Assembly: GCA_001790315.1 (NCBI GenBank)
Contig: MGCE01000102.1
Location: 230 to 5,938, forward strand
Direction of reading: 5' to 3'
From: Candidatus Rokubacteria bacterium RIFCSPLOWO2_02_FULL_72_37
Lineage (GTDB): Bacteria > Methylomirabilota > Methylomirabilia > Rokubacteriales > CSP1-6
Length of the DNA stretch: 5,709 nt
Shown: positions 1 to 5,709 of the stretch, piece by piece
How the letters are laid out: each line of letters starts with the position of its first letter
Numbering within the stretch: position 1 is the first letter of the stretch
Notes under the pieces: generated by a model
Told to the model about the DNA's origin: nothing
The model's database searches: none
The model's input: the letters and a program-made list of their open reading frames with translations, nothing else
Made by a program: the position numbers and the translations under genes

Positions 1-696
1 CTGGCGGTGGAGCACGGTGGACGGGATGAGGTTGGTGACCGTGTGGAGCCCCCACGTGCGCTCGGGCAAGAGCCCGGCGGCGCGGAGCAGCGCGGCCAGC
101 TCCCCGCGCGTGAAGCTCCGGAGCCGCCCGTAGCCGGGGTAGGCCGGCCAGACGCCGTCGCGCGCCAGCCCGCGCACGGCGCGGAGCGAGAGACCGTAGC
201 CGAGGGCGTCGTGCGCGAGCGCGCCGAGCGCCGCCCAGCCGAGGTCGAGATTCCACTTGTGCTCGCACTCGAGCAGCAGCCGGCCGCCGGGCGCGAGCAC
301 GCGCGCGAGCTCGCCGAGCGCCCGCCCGGGATCGTCGACGAAGCTGAGCGTGCTCCCGCAGCAGGCGACGGCGTCGAAGGCGCCGTCGGCGTACGGCAGC
401 GCCTCGACGGTCGCGCGCGCGAGGGCGGCGTCCGGCAGTCGGGCGCGCGCCACCGCGAGCAGCCCCGCCGAGATGTCCACGCCGTGGACGACGTATCCCA
501 GCTCCTCGAGGAGCGCCGCCTGGAAGCCCGTGCCGCAGCCGGCGTCGAGCGCGCGGTGGCGCCGCCCGTCGGCGGCGGGGCGGAGCGCGCGACGCAGGAT
601 CGCGTGGAGCACGTCGTAGAGGTGCTCGTACCAGGGCTCGAGCGTCTCGTACGTCGGGGCCATCGCGTCGAAAATGCGTGCGACGTCCGGCGACAT
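1..696 (-). CDS. Class I SAM-dependent methyltransferase (methyltransferase type 11/UbiE-like), C-terminus cut by window edge
   Basis: Reading the minus strand from the ATG at 696-694 gives 232 uninterrupted codons to the window edge with no stop, so the C-terminus is missing. The protein shows the Rossmann methyltransferase order: an N-terminal helical cap (residues 5-40), glycine-rich motif I LDAGCGTGF (50-58) for S-adenosylmethionine, an acidic residue ending strand 2 in GVDIS (Asp74), a motif II region around FDAVACCGS (108-116), and the motif III segment LAPGGRLLLE (134-143). These fit a soluble SAM-dependent methyltransferase; the substrate cannot be told. The chosen start gives the usual N-terminal cap, but no Shine-Dalgarno sequence precedes it; Met12 is an alternative start, also without one. 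It is divergent from the DHS-like gene across 30 bp. The overlapping plus-strand open frame lacks family motifs and is a shadow. Confidence 0.9.
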   Translation of the reverse strand, partial: MSPDVARIFDAMAPTYETLEPWYEHLYDVLHAILRRALRPAADGRRHRALDAGCGTGFQAALLEELGYVVHGVDISAGLLAVARARLPDAALARATVEALPYADGAFDAVACCGSTLSFVDDPGRALGELARVLAPGGRLLLECEHKWNLDLGWAALGALAHDALGYGLSLRAVRGLARDGVWPAYPGYGRLRSFTRGELAALLRAAGLLPERTWGLHTVTNLIPSTVLHRQ

Positions 697-713
697 GGTG
701 CAGAGTCTAGCCG

Positions 714-718
714 GGAGG
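714..718 (+). promoter_or_regulatory. Shine-Dalgarno sequence of the DHS-like gene
   Basis: GGAGG lies 8 nt before the ATG at 727. It supports that start over the in-frame ATG at 772, which has no comparable purine tract ahead of it, and over the far-upstream extension of the same frame, which runs antisense through the methyltransferase. Confidence 0.7.
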
Positions 719-726
719 AACGGCGG

Positions 727-1833
727 ATGCGCGGGGAACGCGTGGAGACGGCGTGGCCGGCGCGCGTGCCGATGGGCGTGCTCGGCACCGAGGGCAACGG
801 GGACGGCCACGGCGGCGCGAGCGTCGCGCGCATGCTCGGGCGCATGCGGCAGTCCGCCTTCCAGGGACGGAAGCTCGGCGAGGCCTTCGAGACCTGGAAG
901 TGGATGATCGACAGCGGGAGCCTGATCGCGATGGGACTCGCCGGGTCCCTCGCGAGCGCGGGGCTCGCGCCGCTCGTCGCCTGGCTCGTCGAGCGCGGGT
1001 ACGTGGACGTGCTGGTCTCGACCTCGGCGAACGCGACCGAGGACCTGCTCGAGGCGCGCGGGGCGCACGTGCTCCAGGTGGACCCCGAGCACGTGGACGA
1101 CGAGGCGCTCTGGCGGCAGGGCTACTACCGCTTCTACGACCACGTGGTGAGCGCGCGCGACTACGACGCGATGGAGGACTTCCTGGCCGGCTTCTTCGAG
1201 CACCTCGCGGCGACCTGGCGCGGGCCGGCGATCGCCGGCGTCGCGTTCATGCGCGAGCTCGGGCGCTGGCTCGAGGCCCAGGGGCTCCGCGGGGCGCTCG
1301 CCGCCGTGTGCGCGCGCCACGGCGTGCCGCTCCTCGTCCCGGCCGCGCCCGACGGTCCGCTGGCCGAGGCGTACCGGACGGCGGCGCGCCCGGGGCCGGT
1401 CGTGGACTTCTTCGCCGACTACGCGCTCGCGCTCGCGGTCATGAACCGCTTCGTGACGCCCGGCCCCGGGACCTCGGCCATCTTCGTGGGCGGCGGCGTG
1501 CCGAAGGACTTCATCCAGATCACGGCGACGAGCGTGTGCGCGATCCGCGGGAGCGCCGAGGCCTGCCCGCACGTCGCCGCGATCCAGCTCACCACCGACA
1601 ACGCCGTGTTCGGCGGACTCGGCGGCGCGAGCGTCGCCACCGAGTGCATCTCGTGGGGCAAGGAGTCGCCGGCGGGACGCAACGTGATGTGCTTCACCGA
1701 CTTCACCGTGGCGCTGCCGCTCCTGTGCCAGGCCCTCCTCGAGCACTACGGACCCGGCCACGCGCGGCCGGCTCGCGCGGCGAACGCCGCGGAGGTCGCG
1801 CGCGCGCTCGCCGGCGCGCACGCACCGCGGTGA
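727..1833 (+). CDS. Deoxyhypusine synthase-family protein (bacterial DHS-like, possible homospermidine synthase)
   Basis: Encodes 368 residues, close to the length of deoxyhypusine synthases (DHS). DHS enzymes use NAD to cleave spermidine and transfer its aminobutyl group to a lysine (eIF5A in eukaryotes) or an amine. Recognisable segments are the N-terminal nucleotide-binding region with VDVLVSTSANATEDL (residues 93-107), PDGPLAE (208-214), GGGVPKDFIQ (255-264) and the catalytic SWGK motif (309-312), whose Lys312 matches the lysine that forms the enzyme intermediate in human DHS (K329 by recalled alignment). Human E137 and D238 appear kept as Glu105 and Asp209. Human D243, H288 and N292 appear replaced by Glu214, Asp261 and Ile265. 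Bacteria lack eIF5A, so a small-molecule polyamine role is more likely than protein modification; this is inference. Its stop overlaps the HAD start, implying one transcript. The ATG at 727 is chosen for its GGAGG. Confidence 0.9.
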   Translation: MRGERVETAWPARVPMGVLGTEGNGDGHGGASVARMLGRMRQSAFQGRKLGEAFETWKWMIDSGSLIAMGLAGSLASAGLAPLVAWLVERGYVDVLVSTSANATEDLLEARGAHVLQVDPEHVDDEALWRQGYYRFYDHVVSARDYDAMEDFLAGFFEHLAATWRGPAIAGVAFMRELGRWLEAQGLRGALAAVCARHGVPLLVPAAPDGPLAEAYRTAARPGPVVDFFADYALALAVMNRFVTPGPGTSAIFVGGGVPKDFIQITATSVCAIRGSAEACPHVAAIQLTTDNAVFGGLGGASVATECISWGKESPAGRNVMCFTDFTVALPLLCQALLEHYGPGHARPARAANAAEVARALAGAHAPR

Positions 1834-2456
1834 GCGCGATCCGCGCGGTCCTCTTCGACATCGGCGGCGTCGTGCAGGACTCGCCGCTCCACGTGATCGC
1901 CCGGTACGAGCGCGAGCGCGGGCTGGCCGCGAACGCGATCAACGGCGCGGTCGCCGCGGCCGGGGAGGCCGGTGCGTGGGCGAGGCTCGAGCGGGGCGAG
2001 CTGTCGCTCGCGGAGTTCTACCCGGCGTTCGAGGCGGACTGCCGGGCGCAGGGCTTCCGGGTCGATGCCGCACGCATGATGGCGGAGATCGCTGCGGTCG
2101 GCGTGCCGCGGCCGCAGATGCTCGCGGCGATCCGGAGGCTCCGGGACGGTGGTTTCCGGGTGGGCGCGCTGACGAACAACTGGCACGCGGACGCGCCGCG
2201 GCCCGTCGATCTCCGCCCGCTCTTCCACGTCTTCGTCGAGTCGCGCCTGGTCGGGCTCCGCAAGCCGGATCCCAGGATCTACGCCCTCGCCTGCCGCGAG
2301 CTCGGCGTGGACCCGGGCGCGACCGCCTTCCTCGACGACATCGGAAGAAACCTCAAGAGCGCCCGGGCCCTCGGCATGACGACGATCAAGGTCGAGTCCC
2401 CGGCGCAGGCGCTCCACCAGCTGGGGGCGCTGCTCGGGATGGACCTGCTCGGCTAG
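1830..2456 (+). CDS. HAD-superfamily hydrolase (HAD-IA, soluble-epoxide-hydrolase N-domain-like phosphatase)
   Basis: Encodes 208 residues from a GTG start that overlaps the preceding TGA stop (GTGA). No ribosome binding site is clear, so translation is probably coupled to the DHS-like gene. All four HAD motifs are present: motif I FDIGGVV with nucleophile Asp10, motif II LTNNW with Thr115, motif III Lys145 in RKPDP, and motif IV FLDDIGRN with Asp169 and Asp170. Motif I has glycine where most HAD phosphatases have the second, acid-base aspartate. Together with the LTNNW motif II, this is the pattern of the group around the N-terminal domain of soluble epoxide hydrolase and ACAD10. A small alpha-helical cap (about residues 18-90) sits between motifs I and II. 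It is predicted to be a cytosolic magnesium-dependent phosphatase or related hydrolase, substrate unknown. Length is normal and it looks intact. Its stop overlaps that of the convergent VWA gene. Confidence 0.9.
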   Translation: MSAIRAVLFDIGGVVQDSPLHVIARYERERGLAANAINGAVAAAGEAGAWARLERGELSLAEFYPAFEADCRAQGFRVDAARMMAEIAAVGVPRPQMLAAIRRLRDGGFRVGALTNNWHADAPRPVDLRPLFHVFVESRLVGLRKPDPRIYALACRELGVDPGATAFLDDIGRNLKSARALGMTTIKVESPAQALHQLGALLGMDLLG

Positions 2457-4912
2457 GCGATGCGCCCGCGCTTGGCGCGCACGTAGTCCACGAGGACGTA
2501 CTCGCCGAGCCGGTCGGGCGCAGAGAGGAAGGCGCGGCCGCCGTTGATGCGCGCCATCTGTTCCACGAAGGACACGAGCCAGGGGCTCTGCTCGAGCATG
2601 AAGGTGTTGATCGTGATGCCGGCGCGCGTGCAGCGCCGCACCTCCCGGAGCGTCTCCTCGACGGTGCGGCGCGTGGGCGGGTACGCGAAGTCCGCCTCGT
2701 CGCCCTCCATGTGCGCGGTGGGCTCGCCGTCGGTCACCATGACGATCTGCTTGTTGCCGCCCGCGTGGCGCGCGAGCAGCCGCCGCGCCAGCATGAAGCC
2801 CGCGTGCATGTTCGTGCCGATGTTCCACTCGCTCCACGAGAGCGTCGGGAGTTGCTGGGGCGTGAACTGCCTGGCGTAGAGCGAGAAGCCGACGATGTAG
2901 AGCGCGTCGCGCGGGAACTGCGAGCGGATGAGCGCCGACAGCGCGAGCGCGACCTTCTTGGCGGGCAGGAAGTAGCCGTTGTTGAGCATCGAGCGGCTCA
3001 TGTCGAGCATCACGACCGTGGCGGCCTGCGAGCGGTTCTCCGTCCGGAACACCGCGAAGTCGTCGGGGGCCAGGCGCACGGGCGTGCCCGGACCCCGGCG
3101 CTCGACGGCGTTCAGGAGCGTCTGCTTCATGTCGAGGAGAAAGGGGTCGCCGAACTCGTAGGCCTTGGTCTCGTCGGTCTGGTCGCCGCCCGCCCCGCGG
3201 CGCTCCGTCGGGTGGCCGCCGAAGCGATCGCGCTTGAGCCGATCGAAGACGTCGCGGAGCGCCTTGTCGGCGAGCTTGCGGATCGCGCGCGCGGTGAGCT
3301 GGAGCTCGTCGCCGTGCCGCTCGAGGTAGCCCGCCTCCTCGAGCTTGCGCGTCAGGTCTTGCAGGCGCTCGAGGTCCTGTCGGGCGTCCGGACCCACCAG
3401 CCGCTCCATGTCCGCGGGGTCGATGCGCTCGAGGTCCTCGATCTTGCGGACGCCGCGGAGCGCCTGCTCGAGCCGCTCCATCTGCGCGAGCTCGTCCATG
3501 AGGCGCAGGGCCTCCTCGAGCGAGACCTCCTCGTCGCCGCGGAACGGGTACCGCTGCCCCAGCTCGTCGAGGTCCAGGAGCCCGGCGAGGTTCATCGCGA
3601 GCTGGGACATCGCCGCCTCGAGCCGCTCGTCCTGCAGATAGAGCGAGCGCATCATCTCGTCGAGCTGCCCGCGCTGCTCCGGCGACAGGCTCTGGAGGAG
3701 CGACTGCATCTGCGCCGTGTGCCGGCCGATCTGCTCGAGGAGGTCGTCGAGACTCTCGGCGCGGGGGAAGAAGTCGCCCCACTTCTCGCGGAACGCGTCG
3801 AAGTCCGGCTCGCCGCCCTCCGCGCGCTCGCGCAGCAGGCGGTTGAGGTCCTGGAGCATCTCGCGCATGCGCCGGAGGTCGTCGGGCGTGAGGTTCTCGA
3901 GGGACTGCTGCAGGCCCTGGAGGAACGGCCGCAGCATCTGCTGGCGCAGCGAGGCCAGCAGCTCCTCGAACTTGCGCCGCGCCTCCGGGTCCACGAAGTC
4001 GTACTGCTGCAGGTCCCGGAGCCGGCCCGCCGGGTCGGGCGGGAGCGCGTCGAGGGCCTGGCGGTTGCGCTCGGTCACCTGCTCGAGCTGGCAGAGCGAG
4101 CGCATCATCTCGTCGAGCTGCCCGCGCTGCTCCGGCGACAGGCTCTGGAGGAGCGACTGCATCTGCGCCGTGTGCCGGCCGATCTGCTCGAGGAGGTCGT
4201 CGAGACTCTCGGCGCGGGGGAAGAAGTCGCCCCACTTCTCGCGGAACGCGTCGAAGTCCGGCTCGCCGCCCTCCGCGCGCTCGCGCAGCAGGCGGTTGAG
4301 GTCCTGGAGCATCTCGCGCATGCGCCGGAGGTCGTCGGGCGTGAGGTTCTCGAGGGACTGCTGCAGGCCCTGGAGGAACGGCCGCAGCATCTGCTGGCGC
4401 AGCGAGGCCAGCAGCTCCTCGAACTTGCGCCGCGCCTCCGGGTCCACGAAGTCGTACTGCTGCAGGTCCCGGAGCCGGCCCGCCGGGTCGGGCGGGAGCG
4501 CGTCGAGGGCCTGGCGGTTGCGCTCGGTCACCTGCTCGAGCTGGCGGGCGAGCGAGTCCGGCACGCGGCCCTGCCGCGCGCCCTCGCGCGCCTCGGCGAG
4601 CCGGCGCTCCATGCCCTCGCGCTCCGTGCGCACGACGTCCTCGAGCTTCTTCCGGATGTCCTCGAGGCTCGAGCCGAGGTCGTAGCGGTCGAGCTGCTCC
4701 TGCCGCTTCCGCCTCAGGCGCTCGAGCAGGTCGCGGAGGCCGGGCGTGGGGCGGCCGTCGTGCGGCCGCAGGCCCTGCTGCAGCATCCGACGCAGCGCGC
4801 TCTGGAGGTCGCCGTGCGAGAGGATGTCGTCGGCGACCTCGTCGAGCACCTCGTCGGCGTCGAAGTCCGGGAGGTCCTGCGAGCCGTCCCAGCGCGAGTA
4901 GCGGAACCGCAT
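2453..4912 (-). CDS. VWA domain-containing protein partnered with a MoxR/Mg-chelatase-type AAA+ ATPase, with internal 151-residue duplication
   Basis: Encodes 819 residues. The start MRFRYSRWDG and the long charged, leucine-rich helical N-terminal region (about 1-600) resemble bacterial VWA proteins encoded beside magnesium-chelatase-like ATPases, such as the mycobacterial Rv0958-Rv0959 pair (from memory). The C-terminal VWA domain (about 628-800) has a full metal-ion-dependent adhesion site: DMSRS (Asp637, Ser639, Ser641), Thr700 in GTNMHAG and Asp728 in VTDGEP. No signal peptide or membrane segment is visible, so it is probably cytosolic. It likely acts as adaptor or effector for the ATPase. 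Residues 124-273 recur exactly at 275-424, joined by a unique Cys274. Without one copy the protein would be 668 residues, near the roughly 670 I recall for relatives. The ATG is preceded by GGAG and lies 1 bp after the AAA+ stop, so the two genes form an operon. The large plus-strand open frame opposite it is a composition shadow. Confidence 0.93.
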   Translation of the reverse strand: MRFRYSRWDGSQDLPDFDADEVLDEVADDILSHGDLQSALRRMLQQGLRPHDGRPTPGLRDLLERLRRKRQEQLDRYDLGSSLEDIRKKLEDVVRTEREGMERRLAEAREGARQGRVPDSLARQLEQVTERNRQALDALPPDPAGRLRDLQQYDFVDPEARRKFEELLASLRQQMLRPFLQGLQQSLENLTPDDLRRMREMLQDLNRLLRERAEGGEPDFDAFREKWGDFFPRAESLDDLLEQIGRHTAQMQSLLQSLSPEQRGQLDEMMRSLCQLEQVTERNRQALDALPPDPAGRLRDLQQYDFVDPEARRKFEELLASLRQQMLRPFLQGLQQSLENLTPDDLRRMREMLQDLNRLLRERAEGGEPDFDAFREKWGDFFPRAESLDDLLEQIGRHTAQMQSLLQSLSPEQRGQLDEMMRSLYLQDERLEAAMSQLAMNLAGLLDLDELGQRYPFRGDEEVSLEEALRLMDELAQMERLEQALRGVRKIEDLERIDPADMERLVGPDARQDLERLQDLTRKLEEAGYLERHGDELQLTARAIRKLADKALRDVFDRLKRDRFGGHPTERRGAGGDQTDETKAYEFGDPFLLDMKQTLLNAVERRGPGTPVRLAPDDFAVFRTENRSQAATVVMLDMSRSMLNNGYFLPAKKVALALSALIRSQFPRDALYIVGFSLYARQFTPQQLPTLSWSEWNIGTNMHAGFMLARRLLARHAGGNKQIVMVTDGEPTAHMEGDEADFAYPPTRRTVEETLREVRRCTRAGITINTFMLEQSPWLVSFVEQMARINGGRAFLSAPDRLGEYVLVDYVRAKRGRIA
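3640..4092. repeat. Tandem duplication unit, copy encoding VWA residues 275-424
   Basis: This 453-bp unit is followed immediately by a second copy at 4093-4545. I compared the two along their full length and found no difference. The match ends on the left between 3639 (t) and 4092 (c), and on the right between 4093 (a) and 4546 (g). The unit is exactly 151 codons, so the reading frame is kept. It encodes a leucine- and glutamine-rich helical segment rich in Arg and Glu. Confidence 0.97.
4093..4545. repeat. Tandem duplication unit, copy encoding VWA residues 124-273 and junction Cys274
   Basis: This is the second, abutting copy of the 453-bp unit and appears base-identical to 3640-4092. The junction codon (4091-4093, TGC on the minus strand) takes two bases from the Arg123 codon context and one from the Tyr425 codon context. 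It creates a cysteine found at neither outer edge (Arg123 before the first copy, Tyr425 after the second). I found no in-phase microhomology longer than 1 nt at the breakpoint, although a GCGAGCG heptamer lies near both outer ends, one base out of phase. Confidence 0.97.
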
Positions 4913-4913
4913 G

Positions 4914-5709
4914 CTAGCTCCGGTACCGCAGCCGGCCGCCGTGGACGTCCTTGTTGAGCCTGCGCGAGAGGTGCAGGCCTTCGAGCACGAACTCGACCGC
5001 GGCGGCCACGGCCGCCGGGTCGCCGGCGCCCAGCGCCTTGGCGGCGGCTCCGAGCGCGGGCACCGCGGCGACCTGACGCGCGTACTCGCCCGACGCCATC
5101 GTGTCGGAGACGTCGACGCGGATCCCGCCCTGGAACGCGGCGACGACGTCGTCCAGCGCGCCGGCGGCGAAGCGGCGGTTGAACACGTTGAGCACCGCCT
5201 TCTGCGCGAGCTTGCCGAGCACCTTCTCCTCGGTCGCGTCGCCGAGCGTCTCGAGCTCGATCTTGCCGCTCGTGGACGCGACGATGGCGCCGAGGTCGCT
5301 CACGCGCGGCGCCACCTCACGCTCGCCGGTGCGGATCGCGCGCTTGAGCGCGTTGGAGAGCAGGTTCTCGTAGTTGCAGATGCTCACGCGCACCGACACG
5401 CCGGAGCGCTGGCTGATCTCGGTGGACCGTCGGGCCAGGTGCGTGAGCTCGGCGACGACCTCGCGCATGTAGTCGGGGCACGCGACCCGCAGGCCGTCCG
5501 TGGCGAAGCGCGTGCGCTCGGCCTCCATGATCTCGATCTCGTCCTCGGGCCGGCGCGGGTAGTGGGTGCGGATCTGCGAGCCGAACCGATCCTTGAGCGG
5601 GGTGATGATCCGCCCGCGGTTCGTGTAGTCCTCGGGGTTGGCGCTCGCCACCACGAACAGGTCGAGCGGCAGGCGCACCTTGTAGCCGCGGATCTGGACG
5701 TCGCGCTCC
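4914..5709 (-). CDS. MoxR/magnesium-chelatase-type AAA+ ATPase, C-terminal part (N-terminus cut by window edge)
   Basis: The minus-strand frame is open from the window edge (first whole codon at 5708) to the TAG at 4916-4914, giving 264 residues. The GTG at 5678 is an internal valine codon, not the start: the residues before it (ERDVQIRGYK) run straight into the AAA+ core. Visible elements, in visible-residue numbering, are sensor 1 in VVASANPEDYT with Asn24, an arginine-finger-like Arg41 in PLKDRFGSQI, and a helical lid with a sensor-2-like RSGVSVRVSI stretch followed by NYENLLSNALKRA. Walker A and B should lie beyond the right edge. This fits the magnesium-chelatase subunit I/MoxR clade, whose hexameric ATPases work with VWA partners. 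The VWA gene follows after 1 bp, and I infer that the proteins act as a pair. It need not act in chlorophyll synthesis; no other chelatase subunit is visible here. Confidence 0.9.
   Translation of the reverse strand, partial: ERDVQIRGYKVRLPLDLFVVASANPEDYTNRGRIITPLKDRFGSQIRTHYPRRPEDEIEIMEAERTRFATDGLRVACPDYMREVVAELTHLARRSTEISQRSGVSVRVSICNYENLLSNALKRAIRTGEREVAPRVSDLGAIVASTSGKIELETLGDATEEKVLGKLAQKAVLNVFNRRFAAGALDDVVAAFQGGIRVDVSDTMASGEYARQVAAVPALGAAAKALGAGDPAAVAAAVEFVLEGLHLSRRLNKDVHGGRLRYRS
4918..4921 (-). promoter_or_regulatory. Shine-Dalgarno sequence of the VWA gene
   Basis: On the minus strand GGAG lies 5 nt before the ATG at 4912-4910, inside the last codons of the AAA+ gene. It fixes the VWA start and supports translation from a shared AAA+/VWA transcript. 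Confidence 0.65.

Noticed and set aside
704..709. A TAGACT hexamer on the minus strand as a possible -10 box for the methyltransferase
   Set aside because: There is no recognisable -35 at 17 bp, and one weak hexamer is not enough to call a promoter.
7..726. The upstream part of the plus-strand frame that continues into the DHS-like gene, which could suggest a 608-residue fusion
   Set aside because: The segment before 727 has no family similarity, is Arg/Ala/Glu-rich, and lies antisense to a methyltransferase with clear SAM-binding motifs. A good Shine-Dalgarno sequence precedes 727.
753..1829. The in-frame upstream extension of the HAD gene through the DHS-like gene
   Set aside because: The residues before 1830 are an Arg-rich out-of-frame shadow, and HAD motif I begins 9 codons after the GTG, as expected for a true N-terminus.
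2440..2500. A possible bidirectional terminator at the convergent junction
   Set aside because: There are GC-rich inverted stretches but no convincing stem-loop followed by a T-run on either strand.
1746..4235. An 829-codon minus-strand open frame in a different frame from the VWA gene
   Set aside because: It is Arg/Ala/Pro/Gly-rich without motifs, crosses the HAD gene antisense and the VWA gene out of frame, and reflects the scarcity of stop codons at high G+C.
3640..4545. Interpreting the repeats as a CRISPR array or mobile element
   Set aside because: There are only two 453-bp units with no spacers. They lie wholly within a reading frame and have no terminal inverted repeats or transposase.
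1976..4957. A 993-codon open frame on the plus strand, mostly opposite the VWA gene
   Set aside because: It lacks recognisable domains and has low-complexity Arg/Leu/Glu/Val composition typical of antisense frames in GC-rich DNA. The VWA gene on the other strand has a full MIDAS and a ribosome binding site.

Overview
This is a GC-rich bacterial window (roughly 70% G+C by eye, with strong G/C third positions). It holds five protein-coding genes packed almost without spacers; the two at the window edges are truncated. I see no rRNA, tRNA, CRISPR array or insertion sequence. The gene families and composition suit a high-GC soil or sediment lineage, such as Rokubacteria/Methylomirabilota, Actinobacteria or a deltaproteobacterial group. 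I cannot decide between these from the sequence, so the lineage is a guess.

Layout: 1-696 (minus strand) is a class I SAM-dependent methyltransferase whose C-terminus lies off the left edge. Only 30 bp separate its start from a divergent plus-strand pair. The first gene of that pair (727-1833) is a deoxyhypusine-synthase-family enzyme. The second (1830-2456) is a HAD-superfamily phosphatase-like hydrolase that begins inside the stop codon of the first (GTGA overlap). The HAD gene converges on a minus-strand pair, and its stop shares one CTAG palindrome with the stop of the opposing gene. That minus-strand pair is a MoxR/magnesium-chelatase-type AAA+ ATPase (4914-5709, N-terminus off the right edge) followed after 1 bp by a large von Willebrand factor A (VWA) protein (2453-4912).

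Function: the AAA+/VWA pair is a familiar bacterial arrangement in which the ATPase is thought to remodel or activate a target, with the VWA protein as metal-dependent adaptor; the target is unknown. The DHS-like enzyme keeps the catalytic Ser-Trp-Gly-Lys motif but has changes at positions that hold the substrate in eukaryotic deoxyhypusine synthase. Bacteria lack eIF5A, so it more likely makes a small polyamine such as homospermidine. Its coupling to the HAD hydrolase suggests co-expression, but no shared reaction can be read from the sequence.

The standout feature is a base-perfect, in-frame 453-bp tandem duplication inside the VWA gene (3640-4092 and 4093-4545). It adds 151 residues to the helical region before the VWA domain. 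It is either a very recent duplication or an assembly artefact. No wholly new system is evident; the duplication and the divergent DHS-like enzyme are the points most worth following up.
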